Assembly (NCBI RefSeq): GCF_004349315.1 | Contig: NZ_SMLH01000004.1 | Coordinates: forward strand, 1-64,000 | DNA from: Flavobacterium ranwuense | GTDB lineage: Bacteria; Bacteroidota; Bacteroidia; Flavobacteriales; Flavobacteriaceae | Direction: 5' to 3' | Length of the DNA stretch: 64,000 nucleotides | Shown: one piece after another, positions 16,717 to 27,178 of the stretch | Numbering within the stretch: position 1 is the stretch's first letter | Layout: every line of letters starts with the position of its first letter | Position numbers and translations under genes: made by a program | Notes under the pieces: model-generated | Told to the model about the DNA's origin: nothing | What the model saw: only the letters and a program-made list of their open reading frames with translations | Databases searched by the model: none

Positions 16717-17910
16717 TCAATCTATAAAATCATTTGGAGTAATTTTATCTTTCCCTATAATCGTTATCAAAAGTAAGGACTCGGGATTGATAAAACTCTT
16801 GTCTATATTATTTCTTGCTATAATGATTTGTGTCCCCAATATCACACTAAAAATTATACAGAAGAAATACACTACCCGACTCTTCTGATACTGATAGAGT
16901 TCACTAATCAACATAAATACAAAGAAAATTTTTAAAATAATAGCATACCTAAGAAATATGGTAGGAGTAGAATAGAAAATATTAATTAAGGAGGCGATTA
17001 GCAAAACGATGTTTCTAATTACATTGTTCCTTTTTAAGGTAAACAATAAATACCCATACCCTAAAAAAATCCAAATTAAAGAAATGTAATATATAAAAAC
17101 AGCCCCGAAAGACCCATTGATACCGCTTTCAATAAAATCTTCACCCCCAAGATAACTTTCTCCTTTTTGTTGCAACGCACCACCTACCCCCAGTAATTCA
17201 AAAATAGACATCATTGCCGTTTTAGGTAAAACAATAAAAAACAACGAGATTAAAAAAATGATTTTATAGCTTCTATATTGGTCTGAAAATATCTTTAAAA
17301 CGAGATACAACGGCAAAAAAATTAAGGTGCTAAAATGTATAAAAGAAGCTATTATAAGTAGTAAAACTACCCAATTCTTTCTTTCGACAATACCAAAATA
17401 AAAAGCGAGTAAAACAAAAGATGCCGCAAACATGAATCGGGTTCCTGATAATAAATCCAAGTAAGAAATCGAACAAATCATCAACAAAAGGGATAATAAC
17501 CCGTATCTTGTAATTACCAGATTATAACCATCTAGTATTCTATGATAGATAAAAAATATACCACTTATACTGAACATAGTGACAAATGCAAAAACAAATT
17601 GTGCTGGTATACTAAACCTAGATGCCCAATAAAATAATGACTGTAAAATAAAATCTTGACTGCTTAAAATAAAAAAAAAGAACATTTCACTAAAAGTATT
17701 GCGACTAAAATCATCATATATTTCAAAATATCTGGATCGATCATCACTAAAATTTGGGATATACATAAAGCTAATCAATCCAAATAGGAGAATAAATAAA
17801 ATCAAACTGATTTTTGATTTATTGATTACCCCATATATGATTCCAGGAATAGCAAAAAATGGACTAACTACAAATACCAGTAAATTTATAAGATCAACTT
17901 TTTTTATCAT
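16717..17910 (-). CDS. EpsG/Wzy-type polysaccharide polymerase
   Basis: A 397-residue integral membrane protein with about ten hydrophobic segments spread over its whole length and few charged stretches. The FSDDRSRYFEIY region near residue 55 and the HFSTLIFLPLY segment near 190 are what one sees in EpsG-family Wzy polymerases, which join lipid-linked repeat units in the periplasm. Sequence identity in this family is low, so the call also rests on its place between the asnB-like and glycosyltransferase genes and next to the flippase. It starts 2 bases past the asnB-like gene. Confidence 0.82.
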   Translation of the reverse strand: MIKKVDLINLLVFVVSPFFAIPGIIYGVINKSKISLILFILLFGLISFMYIPNFSDDRSRYFEIYDDFSRNTFSEMFFFFILSSQDFILQSLFYWASRFSIPAQFVFAFVTMFSISGIFFIYHRILDGYNLVITRYGLLSLLLMICSISYLDLLSGTRFMFAASFVLLAFYFGIVERKNWVVLLLIIASFIHFSTLIFLPLYLVLKIFSDQYRSYKIIFLISLFFIVLPKTAMMSIFELLGVGGALQQKGESYLGGEDFIESGINGSFGAVFIYYISLIWIFLGYGYLLFTLKRNNVIRNIVLLIASLINIFYSTPTIFLRYAIILKIFFVFMLISELYQYQKSRVVYFFCIIFSVILGTQIIIARNNIDKSFINPESLLLITIIGKDKITPNDFID

Positions 17911-17912
17911 TC

Positions 17913-19727
17913 TTATCGCAATTGCAGTTTAAATTCACGCTGCCATTTCGACAATACAAACAATTTCCAGATACTAAATGAATAATCATATTTTTCGGTC
18001 ATATGCAATTCCATTTGCCTTTTGAATTTTTGAACATCCAAATTAGGGACAGTATTTAAAAACTCATCATTTAAAGCAAATAAAATTTCATTTTTAAGTT
18101 CTTTTCTAATCCAATCACCCAAAGGAATTGAAAAACCCTTTTTGGGCTGATTAAAAATGCTTTCAGGTATATAATCCGATAAAATATCGCGAATGATTTT
18201 TTTGGTAACCCCATTTCTGAAACGATACTTAATGGGTAAAGTCCTTGCAAACTCAACTATTCTATAGTCTAAAAAAGGACTCCTCACCTCGATTGCGGAT
18301 GCCATACTTGCTCGATCTACTTTTACATTACTATCGTTCTCAAGCCATAACTTAATATTGAAATCCGCTGCTTTTTGCAGTGATTCCTTTGCTAAGTACT
18401 TAAATATCTTATAATCATGTAACCACCTTACATCCTGTTTTTTCTGCAAACTATCAAAAGAAGTAAATATTCTCACTATCAACTCATCTTCATCTCTCGC
18501 CCCAAAAATACCTTTAATTGTTTCCGGTCTAGTCTTAAAGACTTTATACCACTTAAATTCACTTAAAATTTTTCTAATAAAATAAGGAATGAAGGAAACT
18601 TTTTTAAACTTTTCCACTAGCAGTAAATGATAATAGCCAATAAAGCTTTCATCCCCACCATCCCCTGATAAAGCCACCGTTACATGTTCTTTAGTCACGG
18701 CGTTCAATAGTAACGAAGGTAGTGCAGAGCTATCGGCAAAAGGCTCATCATAAACCATAATTAATTTGGGAAGCATAGCTAAAGCATCGTTAGGTCCACA
18801 AATTGTTTCAATATGATTTGACCCTATTATTTCTGAAAACTGTTTTGCAACCTTACTCTCGTCGAACTTGGGATCTTCAAAACCGATCGTGAAAGTATTA
18901 ATCGGAGTTTTCGAAATTTTGGAAGCTATGGCAGAAACTAGAGCAGAATCAATTCCACCGGAAAGGAACGCTCCTAACGGCACGTCAGAATGTAAACGAA
19001 TTTTTACGGCATCTAGTAAAAGTTCATGCAACTCTTTTTTTGCTTCCTCATAAGAAATATCCCGAATAACAACAGGTTTTAAATTCCAATATTCTGAAAC
19101 TGTTTTTGTTCCATTTACCAAGTCTATTTCCATAAAATTACCTGGCGGCAATTTAAAAACATTCTCAAGTATAGAATATGGACTCGGAACATATCCACAA
19201 TCCAAATAAATAGAAACAGACTGCTGAGAAACTTTGCTTTGAGCATTAACAAGAGGGCGCAACTGGCTGCAAATTTCGAATTCACCGTCTTTCCAGTAAT
19301 AGAAAAATGGTTTCACTCCCATACGATCTCTGGCACAAAATACAGTATTTTTAACAGAATCATATATGGCAAATGCAAACATACCATTAAGCTTTGAAAG
19401 CAAATCTTTACCCCATTTTGAATATCCTTTTATAAGAACTTCGGTATCACTTGTAGTCTCAAAATCATATCCTAAAACAACTAACTCCTGTTTAATGGTA
19501 TCGAAATTATAAATTTCGCCATTGAATACAATATGAAATTGTTTAAAAGTATAAGGCTGATTAGAACGTTGGTCTAAATCTAATATCGCCAAGCGCAAGT
19601 GACCTAAAGAAACTCCATTTTTTGTTTCATAACCCAAATAGTCTGGGCCGCGGAATTCGATAGATTGCAATTTATCAATAACTTCTTCCTTTTGGAAAGG
19701 AATGTTTGTAATATATATACCGCACAT
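17913..19727 (-). CDS. asnB: Glutamine-hydrolysing asparagine synthase-type amidotransferase
   Basis: A 604-residue two-domain enzyme. The N-terminal class II glutaminase starts MCGIY, giving the Cys2 nucleophile, and contains FNGEIYN and SDTEVL. The synthetase domain has the PP-loop LSGGIDSAL near 257 and SGDGGDESFIGY. Full-length AsnB makes asparagine, but homologues inside O-antigen and capsule loci (WbpS group) amidate uronic acids. Here the neighbours make UDP-HexNAc uronic acids, so I infer a sugar-carboxyl amidation role. It lies tightly between the flippase and the polymerase. Confidence 0.9.
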   Translation of the reverse strand: MCGIYITNIPFQKEEVIDKLQSIEFRGPDYLGYETKNGVSLGHLRLAILDLDQRSNQPYTFKQFHIVFNGEIYNFDTIKQELVVLGYDFETTSDTEVLIKGYSKWGKDLLSKLNGMFAFAIYDSVKNTVFCARDRMGVKPFFYYWKDGEFEICSQLRPLVNAQSKVSQQSVSIYLDCGYVPSPYSILENVFKLPPGNFMEIDLVNGTKTVSEYWNLKPVVIRDISYEEAKKELHELLLDAVKIRLHSDVPLGAFLSGGIDSALVSAIASKISKTPINTFTIGFEDPKFDESKVAKQFSEIIGSNHIETICGPNDALAMLPKLIMVYDEPFADSSALPSLLLNAVTKEHVTVALSGDGGDESFIGYYHLLLVEKFKKVSFIPYFIRKILSEFKWYKVFKTRPETIKGIFGARDEDELIVRIFTSFDSLQKKQDVRWLHDYKIFKYLAKESLQKAADFNIKLWLENDSNVKVDRASMASAIEVRSPFLDYRIVEFARTLPIKYRFRNGVTKKIIRDILSDYIPESIFNQPKKGFSIPLGDWIRKELKNEILFALNDEFLNTVPNLDVQKFKRQMELHMTEKYDYSFSIWKLFVLSKWQREFKLQLR

Positions 19728-19743
19728 AGAATAATTTTTACTT

Positions 19744-21183
19744 TTAGGATATCTTTCTTTTTATTAAATCAAATAAAAAAAATAGAGAAGGAATTTTTAA
19801 TAAATAACTAAAACTAATATAAAAAACAAACCCTGAAAGGCTTAAGATAATTAGTTCTACGAATGGAGATAAATTCCAGCTGTATTCTTGTAAAAAAATT
19901 ATAAAAAAATACATTGAAATCGAAATAATGAACACAGGAGCAATATTAATTAACTGATCCTTTATTGAAAATGGAATTACTTTATTTGCACAATACATGT
20001 TAACAAGTAGAGTAATAAAAGAATTAATCACTGTACACCATATTATAGCATATAATCCATAAAAAAAAGCAATAAAAACAGATGCTATCAAAACAATCTT
20101 CAAGTATATTTCCGCAGACAATATCAAATCAGATCTTCCATATGTTTTTAATAAGTTAACGTTTAACGCTTGTAAAGTTAAAAAAACACTACCAAAACAA
20201 ATTATTTGCAACATCGGTACGGCAGGCAACCATTCTTTACCCAAAACTAATAAAACAAGCGGCCTGGATACAGCTGAAATCCCCAACATAATAGGAGCGG
20301 TAACAAAAAAAGTGAAGTTTACAAGTTTTTCAAAAATAAGCCTTAATCTCTCTTTATCCTCCTGAATTCCTGACATTAAAGGAAAGGTTACTTTACCTAT
20401 GATTTGGGTAAGAATTGTAACAGGATATTGACTCAATGTATTGGATCTGTCAAAATAACCTGTTGTTTTTAAGGAATAAAATTTACCAATAACAACATTG
20501 TAAATATTGCTTAGAACGCTTGTTAGTAAACTTGAAACTAATAATTTTAAACCAAATTGATAATGATATATTAATTTATCAAACGAAAACTCCAATTTAG
20601 GCTTCCAGCTAGATCCCATCCACAAAGCTATCATTTGAAAAGATTGAGTCCCTAAATACATCCCAACTATACTCCAAACTCCATAGCCATAATACCCCAT
20701 TGTCAAGCCAATTATTATACCTACAATTGAACCGGGTAAATTCAAATAGGCAATTTTTTTAAATTGCATATTTTTAATAAGAATAGCAGTTTGAACTGAT
20801 GAAAAAGCCGAACAAAAGAAACATAAAGAATATACTCTTATTAATGATATCAGCGACTCTTGACAATAAAAATCAGCTATAAAAGGAGCCAAAAAAAAGA
20901 AACATACGTAAAATATCAAGCTAAAAAAAACATTAGCATAAAACACCGTTGAATAGTCAACCGAACTATTTTTAATATTTCTGATAAGGGAAGAAGATAA
21001 TCCACTATCGACAACGATAACTCCAATTACAATAATAACGGATATCATTGCTATTAAACCAAAATCCTCTGGTAATAATAATCGTGCTAAAAGTATAGTT
21101 CCAATAAAAGAAATTCCTTTCAAGAGAAATGTATCAATAAAAACCCAAAACATTCCCGAAATTGCTTGTTTTTTTAAATCCAC
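19744..21183 (-). CDS. MOP-superfamily polysaccharide flippase (Wzx/WzxC-like)
   Basis: A 479-residue protein with roughly 12-14 hydrophobic segments. The N-terminus ISGMFWVFIDTFLLKGISF leads into LARLLLPEDFGLIAM, the hallmark of WzxC/TuaB-like flippases. LKTTGYFDRSNTLSQYP in the middle is another family motif. It should move lipid-linked repeat units across the inner membrane. The start is GTG at 21181-21183; the next Met, at residue 11, would cut the first helix. Confidence 0.92.
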   Translation of the reverse strand: MDLKKQAISGMFWVFIDTFLLKGISFIGTILLARLLLPEDFGLIAMISVIIVIGVIVVDSGLSSSLIRNIKNSSVDYSTVFYANVFFSLIFYVCFFFLAPFIADFYCQESLISLIRVYSLCFFCSAFSSVQTAILIKNMQFKKIAYLNLPGSIVGIIIGLTMGYYGYGVWSIVGMYLGTQSFQMIALWMGSSWKPKLEFSFDKLIYHYQFGLKLLVSSLLTSVLSNIYNVVIGKFYSLKTTGYFDRSNTLSQYPVTILTQIIGKVTFPLMSGIQEDKERLRLIFEKLVNFTFFVTAPIMLGISAVSRPLVLLVLGKEWLPAVPMLQIICFGSVFLTLQALNVNLLKTYGRSDLILSAEIYLKIVLIASVFIAFFYGLYAIIWCTVINSFITLLVNMYCANKVIPFSIKDQLINIAPVFIISISMYFFIIFLQEYSWNLSPFVELIILSLSGFVFYISFSYLLKIPSLFFLFDLIKRKIS

Positions 21184-21201
21184 GCAAAATAATTTAAATG
21201 A

Positions 21202-22476
21202 CTATAACTTACCATCAGCTTTATCTCCAATAATACCTTTCACATCATACAATACACTGTTTTCTTTTTGGAGGCACGATAAATTCATTTCTAAAAATTG
21301 CTTATGTGCAACTCCTAAAACGGTTGCATCAAATTTTACAGTAGGCAAAATTTGTGTTGTAATAAGATTGTATTCATGTTTTACCTCAGCAGGATTTGCC
21401 ATTGGATCATAAATAGTAACTTCAATTCCGTAATCAGTTAACGCTTTGATAACATCCACTATCTTAGTATTACGTACATCAGGACAATTTTCTTTGAATG
21501 TAATTCCTAACATCAATAAACTAGCCCCCTTTATACTAATACCTTTTTTGATCATCAATTTTACCACTTGAGAAGCTACATATTCGCCCATACTATCATT
21601 CAATCTGCGACCAGCCAATATTATTTCAGGATGATAGCCAAATTCTTGAGCGCGTTGCGCTAAATAATACGGATCTACGCCTATACAATGACCACCAACC
21701 AATCCTGGTTTGAAAGGTAAAAAATTCCACTTAGTCCCTGCTGCTTCCAATACGGCATGGGTGTCAATATCCATTAAATTAAATATTTTTGCCAATTCGT
21801 TTACAAAGGCGATATTGATATCACGTTGTGAATTTTCGATAACTTTGGCAGCTTCGGCAACTTTAATACATGGCGCCAAATGAGTTCCTGCGATAATGAC
21901 GCTTTTGTACAACTCATCTACCACAACACCAATTTCGGGAGTAGAGCCCGCGGTAACTTTTAAAATTTTTTCTACCGTATGTTCTTTATCACCTGGATTA
22001 ATCCTTTCTGGTGAATATCCAGCAAAAAAATCAACGTTAAATTGCAATCCTGAAACTCTTTCTAAAACGGGTACACAATCTTCCTCGGTAACTCCGGGGT
22101 AAACAGTAGATTCATAAATAACAATATCTCCTTTTTTCAGCACCTTGGCCACTGTTTCACTTGCTTTGTATAACGGAGTCAAATCTGGGCGATTATTTTT
22201 ATCAACCGGTGTCGGAACAGTGACTATATATATAGTACAACTCTTTAGAATTTCTAAATCACTAGTACAATAAAGTCCCGTTTCATCTGAAACTTGGTCA
22301 ACTAAAACAGCTTGTAAAACTTCATCCTCCACTTCAAGAGTACTGTCATGACCTGCATTTAAAGCCGTTATTCTAGTTTTATTAATATCAAATCCAATAA
22401 CAGAATACTTCGTAGCAAATAATCTTGCTAAAGGGAGACCTACGTAGCCAAGACCTATAATGGCAATTTTTTTCAT
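21202..22476 (-). CDS. UDP-N-acetylhexosamine 6-dehydrogenase (WbpO/TviB-like), copy 1
   Basis: A 424-residue nucleotide-sugar dehydrogenase that oxidises C6 twice with NAD+ to give a uronic acid. Seen directly: IGLGYVGLPLARLFA, VPTPVDKNNRPDL, GYSPERINPGD and GLVGGHCIGVDPYYL with the catalytic Cys near 265. These motifs place it with WbpO/TviB (UDP-GlcNAc or UDP-GalNAc dehydrogenases). It lies 73 bases past an epimerase of the WbpP/TviC type, and the two would give UDP-GalNAcA. A closely similar copy lies at 28806-30089. Confidence 0.93.
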   Translation of the reverse strand: MKKIAIIGLGYVGLPLARLFATKYSVIGFDINKTRITALNAGHDSTLEVEDEVLQAVLVDQVSDETGLYCTSDLEILKSCTIYIVTVPTPVDKNNRPDLTPLYKASETVAKVLKKGDIVIYESTVYPGVTEEDCVPVLERVSGLQFNVDFFAGYSPERINPGDKEHTVEKILKVTAGSTPEIGVVVDELYKSVIIAGTHLAPCIKVAEAAKVIENSQRDINIAFVNELAKIFNLMDIDTHAVLEAAGTKWNFLPFKPGLVGGHCIGVDPYYLAQRAQEFGYHPEIILAGRRLNDSMGEYVASQVVKLMIKKGISIKGASLLMLGITFKENCPDVRNTKIVDVIKALTDYGIEVTIYDPMANPAEVKHEYNLITTQILPTVKFDATVLGVAHKQFLEMNLSCLQKENSVLYDVKGIIGDKADGKL

Positions 22477-22549
22477 GTTTTATTTTAATCTAGAAATTTA
22501 GCTAATTTACACCTCTAATTATTTCAAAGTAATTAACATTTAAAGACGA

Positions 22550-23518
22550 CTATTGTTTTAAATTATTATAATACCAAGAAACAGCCGCCTTTAGACCTTC
22601 TTGAATTGAAAATTGAGGTTGATACCCTAATAATTTTTTAGCTTTCTCAATGCTGGCCAAAGAATGAGGGATATCCCCAGCTCTATTGGGGCCATGTATC
22701 ACTTCAACATTCCGTATTTTAGTATCAAAAGCAGATAAATTCTCTTTCAATAGGTTTACCAATTGAGTTAGAGTAGTTCTATCTCCATAAGCAGTATTGT
22801 AAACTGTGTTAATTGCCTCTGGATTTTGAGTAGTCATAGCCAACTCATTCATTTGAATCACATTATCAATATAAGTAAAATCACGAGAATAATTACCATC
22901 CCCATTAATCACTGGACTTTCGTAATTCATAAATTGCATAACAAACTTTGGGATTACAGCAGCATAAGCTCCATTAGGATCTTGTTTCCTTCCAAATACA
23001 TTAAAATACCTTAACCCAATGGTTTCCAACCCATAGGTCTTACTAAAAATATCAGCGTACAATTCGTTAGCATATTTAGTTATAGCATAAGGAGAAAGTG
23101 GTTTCCCTATTACATCCTCTACTTTTGGCAAGCCTACAGAGTCCCCATAAGTGGAAGAGCTTGCCGCATATACAAAACGTTTAACTTTAGCGTCACGTGA
23201 AGCGCTAAGCATATTTAAAAAACCCGAAACATTTACATCGTTAGTTGTAATAGGATCATTAATAGAACGAGGCACAGATCCCAATGCAGCTTGATGCAAA
23301 ACATAATCAACCCCATCTACAGCCCTCCGACAATCTGTTAAATTCCGTATATCACCTTCCAACAAGGTGAAATTTGAGTTATCTATAAATGCAGCTAAAT
23401 TATACCGGTGTCCGGTGGCGAAATTATCCAAACAAACTACTTGATAATTTTTATCTAAAAAATATTCACATAAATTAGAACCAATAAATCCTGCCCCGCC
23501 AGTAATCAATATTTTCAT
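22550..23518 (-). CDS. UDP-N-acetylglucosamine 4-epimerase (WbpP/TviC-like), copy 1
   Basis: A 322-residue extended SDR. Seen directly: [34 protein letters not shown], the catalytic YAITK and [13 protein letters not shown], the WbpP/TviC signature that separates it from GalE. It should interconvert UDP-GlcNAc and UDP-GalNAc. The copy at 32790-33779 is very similar along its whole length. It ends directly before the adjacent dehydrogenase and follows the chain-length gene by 3 bases. Confidence 0.94.
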   Translation of the reverse strand: MKILITGGAGFIGSNLCEYFLDKNYQVVCLDNFATGHRYNLAAFIDNSNFTLLEGDIRNLTDCRRAVDGVDYVLHQAALGSVPRSINDPITTNDVNVSGFLNMLSASRDAKVKRFVYAASSSTYGDSVGLPKVEDVIGKPLSPYAITKYANELYADIFSKTYGLETIGLRYFNVFGRKQDPNGAYAAVIPKFVMQFMNYESPVINGDGNYSRDFTYIDNVIQMNELAMTTQNPEAINTVYNTAYGDRTTLTQLVNLLKENLSAFDTKIRNVEVIHGPNRAGDIPHSLASIEKAKKLLGYQPQFSIQEGLKAAVSWYYNNLKQ

Positions 23519-23521
23519 GAA

Positions 23522-24583
23522 TTATATATTTTTCATTATTCTTTTTACGATCAAACCCACCACTGTCAAAAACCCCGCTAAAAATCCGCCTAAAACAATG
23601 CCTTTAGCCTTTCCAAACTTCTCTTTCTTCAAAGGCAAAATCGGCCTGTCAATCACCTGAATCAAAGGAGTCTCTTTACGCAACGTTACTTTGGCCAATT
23701 CCGATTGCTTGACCAACTCGGTTAATATGGCGGTGTTAGCCTGCACATCCACCTGTCTGCGGGCAGAAGGTGCACGACGCACATTAAGCGCAGGATTCAA
23801 CATAAAGGTATTGTCATTGGCAACAGCCACTCCGGTAATGGCGCCATTCAATTCGCCACGTATAGAATCGGTTTGTCGTTCCAGTATATCCATATTCTCT
23901 CGCGCTTTCTTGCTTTTTGTAGTGACATAAAAATCAGACACTTCTTTAACTAAAGCTTCCGTAAAATACTTGGAAAACAATTCATTAGTAGCATTCACAT
24001 CGATAGTTATAATCGCTATTTTTTTGTCTTTTTGTCCTACTGTCAATCCGGTTTTAGACAAATTTTGGTACATAACGCCCAAGATACTGTCATGTACTCT
24101 CGTAAAATACTTGCGTTTGGTATCGGGTAAAAACTGGATAGCCTTAAATTTCGGTTTATCGTTCCATTGGTCTCTCCATCCACTATTCTGAATATACATC
24201 TCTGCCAAAGAAATAGTCTTTCCATCGACAACAACTGGGCTCAACAAAGTTTGTTCCACCATAGCACGGGACTTGAACAACTCCGTCAAATTGGAGCCGG
24301 TAAAGATACTGCCTCCGCCGCCGCCCAAATCCAATCCAAACGAACTCGCCAAACCTAAAGCACCTCCCAATCCTCCACCACTTTTTTCGTCTTCTAGCGC
24401 AAAAGATAGTGTCGCGGTATATACTGGTTTTTTACTAAAAGAATAGGCCAAGCCCAAACCTGCCCCCATGATTCCTGCTAGAAATATAATTTTCCACTGC
24501 GACAGCAAATAGGCATACCATTCCCTTCCTTTTTCCAGTAATTCTTTTAACGAAATTTCGTCGTTAGTATTTTGTTCGTTCAT
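23522..24583 (-). CDS. Wzz-type chain-length protein without kinase domain
   Basis: A 353-residue inner-membrane protein with one hydrophobic segment near residues 33-50 and another at 328-348, framing a periplasmic domain that includes a glycine-rich stretch (LGGALGLASSFGLDLGGGGG). This is the Wzz/GumC-like layout without a C-terminal tyrosine kinase. I chose ATG at 24581-24583 over a TTG three codons earlier. It follows the large SLBB export gene, so the two may form one export complex. Confidence 0.9.
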   Translation of the reverse strand: MNEQNTNDEISLKELLEKGREWYAYLLSQWKIIFLAGIMGAGLGLAYSFSKKPVYTATLSFALEDEKSGGGLGGALGLASSFGLDLGGGGGSIFTGSNLTELFKSRAMVEQTLLSPVVVDGKTISLAEMYIQNSGWRDQWNDKPKFKAIQFLPDTKRKYFTRVHDSILGVMYQNLSKTGLTVGQKDKKIAIITIDVNATNELFSKYFTEALVKEVSDFYVTTKSKKARENMDILERQTDSIRGELNGAITGVAVANDNTFMLNPALNVRRAPSARRQVDVQANTAILTELVKQSELAKVTLRKETPLIQVIDRPILPLKKEKFGKAKGIVLGGFLAGFLTVVGLIVKRIMKNI

Positions 24584-24680
24584 TTTTATCAAGATTTTAC
24601 GCTTGTATTTAGTTTAGCATTGAGGCATTCTATTTAAAAAACGGTTATTGATAATATTCTGCTGACTGTTTTGAAGAACT

Positions 24681-24718
24681 GCAAACTGATCACTGAATAC
24701 TGGCCACTGAACACTATT
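24681..24718 (-). repeat. R4 tract abutting the SLBB gene stop
   Basis: On the minus strand the TAA stop is followed by TAGTGTTCAGTGGCCAGTAT and then TCAGTGATCAGTTT. A nearly identical tract lies at 206-236 ahead of the cpsB-like gene. Confidence 0.65.
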
Positions 24719-27146
24719 ACCTAATAAGTGCTATTACAATCCCTGCCAAACTCGCCAACACTCCAGCTATACTGACAAACTCTCCCGTACTCATTTTTTT
24801 AACTTCAGGTTTTTCAGGCACTATAATTTGAGAACCTGGTTTCACTTTGGGATAGGATCTAATAAACAGGAATGAACTGGCTACTGCTGCTTTACCATTG
24901 GGATAAATAATATAGGCTTTTCTTTTCCAACCCTTGTTATCTACTCCACCAACAGCATTTAAATAATAACCAAATGACTTCCCTTTTTCGTAAGGAATCT
25001 CAGAAGTTAATAATACATTCCCTGTCACTTTAACGCCTTCATTGAAAGTCGCCACTTCAATTTCATCTCCGGGAAACAAAGTCACGTTGGTGTTGCTATT
25101 TTGATTTTTGACAATGGCTTTCCAATCTACAGGTATAATGGCAAATTTCAAATCTTCCTTCAACTTTTTGGTCAATTTCTTTTGGAGGCTGTCTTTCTTG
25201 CCCAAATTCAAATCTACGCTCTCTACCGCTTCAATTTGTTTCGCTTGAATAGGTCTTTTGATTTTAACGCCTTCTACATTCGCCAAAGAAGTCAATCCTC
25301 CAGCCCGTTGTACTACATCATATATTTTGTCTTTCTTATGAGCCAACACATATTTACCCGCATAATGCACCGCTCCGTTCACAGTTACCATTTCTGGCTT
25401 GTCATACACCGCCATCTTACGGATATTAACCACATCAAATGGTTGCAATTCAAAGTTTTTTAATTGCTCATTATTATTGGCAGTAATTTCGATATTAAAC
25501 AATTCCGCTTTATTAGAGTTCGCATCATCAATTTCTTCTGATTGAATCATTCGTGCCACTTCTACTCTTTTGGAAGCTGAACCCGTTAATCCGCCAGCCT
25601 GTACCAATAAATCATTTAACGTCAGATTTTCATGATAATCATAAACTCCGGGCTTTTTAATTTCGCCGTCAATCGTTATTTTATACTCTTCTACAAAATC
25701 TAAGATAGAATAAACGGTTACGATGTCTTCTTTTTTCAAACCAATATCAGCTTCTAAATCCCCTTCTAAGGCTTTAGCTAAATTAACGTTGACGATCTCC
25801 GTAGTCAAATCCGGTTTCAATCGAATAATTCTGGCTCTGTTACTATAAGCGTCTTCTTTTAATCCATCCGCTTTTGCAATCAAATCAGAGATGCGCATGC
25901 CTTCATAAAAAGAATAAGTATCCGGTCTAAAAACGGCACCGTCAATTTTGATGCGATTTTCGAAACGGTTTAAAATTTTAGATACTCTAAACACATCACC
26001 TGAAAGTGGTTTATAAGAATTAAATTCCGTCGATTTTATGTCTCGTACTTTAAATTCCTTATCCGTTTTTTGTAATACATTCACAGATGCAGTATAAGCA
26101 AACTCATTAAATCCGGAAGCAAATGACAATAAATCGGTAAAGGTCTCTCCCTTTTTCATCTCAAAAATACCCGGACGCTTAACCTGTCCCTCAAGGGTCA
26201 CTCTCTGATTATAGGCTGGAATCCGAATAACATCATTGTCTTTCAGCCCAACATTATCAGATTGATCTCCATTGACTAAAAAATTATAAATATCTACTTT
26301 AGTAAACACTTTGTTATTTCGAATCAATTCAATATTTCTATAACTGCCATTTTTTCCTGGTCCACCGCCTAAAAACAACGCATTATAAACCGTTGCCAAA
26401 GAAGAAATAGAATAGTTTCCAGGTTGCTTACTGCCTATCAAAGTTACTTTAATCGTTCTGATGCGAGTCAGATTAACACTTACCTGTGATTGCCCTGATC
26501 GTACGGTGCTATAAACACCGGCGATAGCATTTCTGATTTTTTGGGTTGCAGCCTCGATAGTCATTCCGGAAACAGCTATTTGACCCACATATTGAATCGT
26601 TACTTTTCCTTCAACACTCACTGGAATACTGGCATTAAATTCCTGAACGCCATAAACGCTTACCTGCAATTCATCACCAGGTCCTAAAATGTAATTCACA
26701 GGTGTGGCTAATTTCAGATTAGGCTCGAAATTTAAGGTTGGATTATCAAACAGTTCTGAACCAAAAACCAACGCATTAATCGAATCCTTAACTTTAGTAT
26801 TGACAATCTTTTCCTGTTTTCTTCCAGATTCCTTCTCTAATCCTTTATCTTCATCGTCACGATCCTTTTTAACCACATCGGTTTTGGTCGCTGGCATCGC
26901 AAGGCGCTCCTTTAATTTTGCAAATTCGCTGGCAGACATTCCTTTTGCCAAAGCCATAGGTTCCGCCTGCTCAATAGTCACATTATTAGTTTGCAACTGT
27001 GCTTTTATTTTTGCAATATCACTATCCGATAAATAATCTACTTTTAACGTACTTAAATCAGTGCTTTTTAACAAATCTTGCGCCAACAAAGTGGAGGACT
27101 GAAAAAGTGCTATAAACAATAAAGTGACTGTAATTATTTTTCTCAT
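24717..27146 (-). CDS. Large SLBB-domain polysaccharide export protein
   Basis: An 809-residue secreted or outer-membrane protein. The N-terminal signal peptide (MRKIITVTLLFIALFQSSTL, then LAQD) is clear with the ATG at 27144-27146; a TTG nine codons earlier falls inside a promoter-like box and is rejected. A Poly_export domain begins near residue 145 (ILGPGDELQVSVYG). About six SLBB repeats follow (for example QVKRPGIFEMKKG, EIKKPGVYDYHEN, AVHYAGKYVLAHK), then a hydrophobic C-terminus. Such long multi-SLBB proteins are common in Bacteroidota capsule loci, where they act in export of the polymer. It coexists with a standard Wza-like lipoprotein at 36282-37073. Confidence 0.93.
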   Translation of the reverse strand: MRKIITVTLLFIALFQSSTLLAQDLLKSTDLSTLKVDYLSDSDIAKIKAQLQTNNVTIEQAEPMALAKGMSASEFAKLKERLAMPATKTDVVKKDRDDEDKGLEKESGRKQEKIVNTKVKDSINALVFGSELFDNPTLNFEPNLKLATPVNYILGPGDELQVSVYGVQEFNASIPVSVEGKVTIQYVGQIAVSGMTIEAATQKIRNAIAGVYSTVRSGQSQVSVNLTRIRTIKVTLIGSKQPGNYSISSLATVYNALFLGGGPGKNGSYRNIELIRNNKVFTKVDIYNFLVNGDQSDNVGLKDNDVIRIPAYNQRVTLEGQVKRPGIFEMKKGETFTDLLSFASGFNEFAYTASVNVLQKTDKEFKVRDIKSTEFNSYKPLSGDVFRVSKILNRFENRIKIDGAVFRPDTYSFYEGMRISDLIAKADGLKEDAYSNRARIIRLKPDLTTEIVNVNLAKALEGDLEADIGLKKEDIVTVYSILDFVEEYKITIDGEIKKPGVYDYHENLTLNDLLVQAGGLTGSASKRVEVARMIQSEEIDDANSNKAELFNIEITANNNEQLKNFELQPFDVVNIRKMAVYDKPEMVTVNGAVHYAGKYVLAHKKDKIYDVVQRAGGLTSLANVEGVKIKRPIQAKQIEAVESVDLNLGKKDSLQKKLTKKLKEDLKFAIIPVDWKAIVKNQNSNTNVTLFPGDEIEVATFNEGVKVTGNVLLTSEIPYEKGKSFGYYLNAVGGVDNKGWKRKAYIIYPNGKAAVASSFLFIRSYPKVKPGSQIIVPEKPEVKKMSTGEFVSIAGVLASLAGIVIALIR

Positions 27147-27170
27147 ATCTATTCTAAAATTTAAATTCTT

Positions 27171-27178
27171 CAAATCTA
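27171..27178 (-). promoter_or_regulatory. Candidate -7 box for the SLBB gene
   Basis: The minus strand reads TAGATTTG, a full match to TAnnTTTG, about 25 bases before the ATG. A TTG lies 24 bases further upstream, a little beyond the usual spacing. It suggests the SLBB gene can be expressed apart from manC. Confidence 0.45.
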
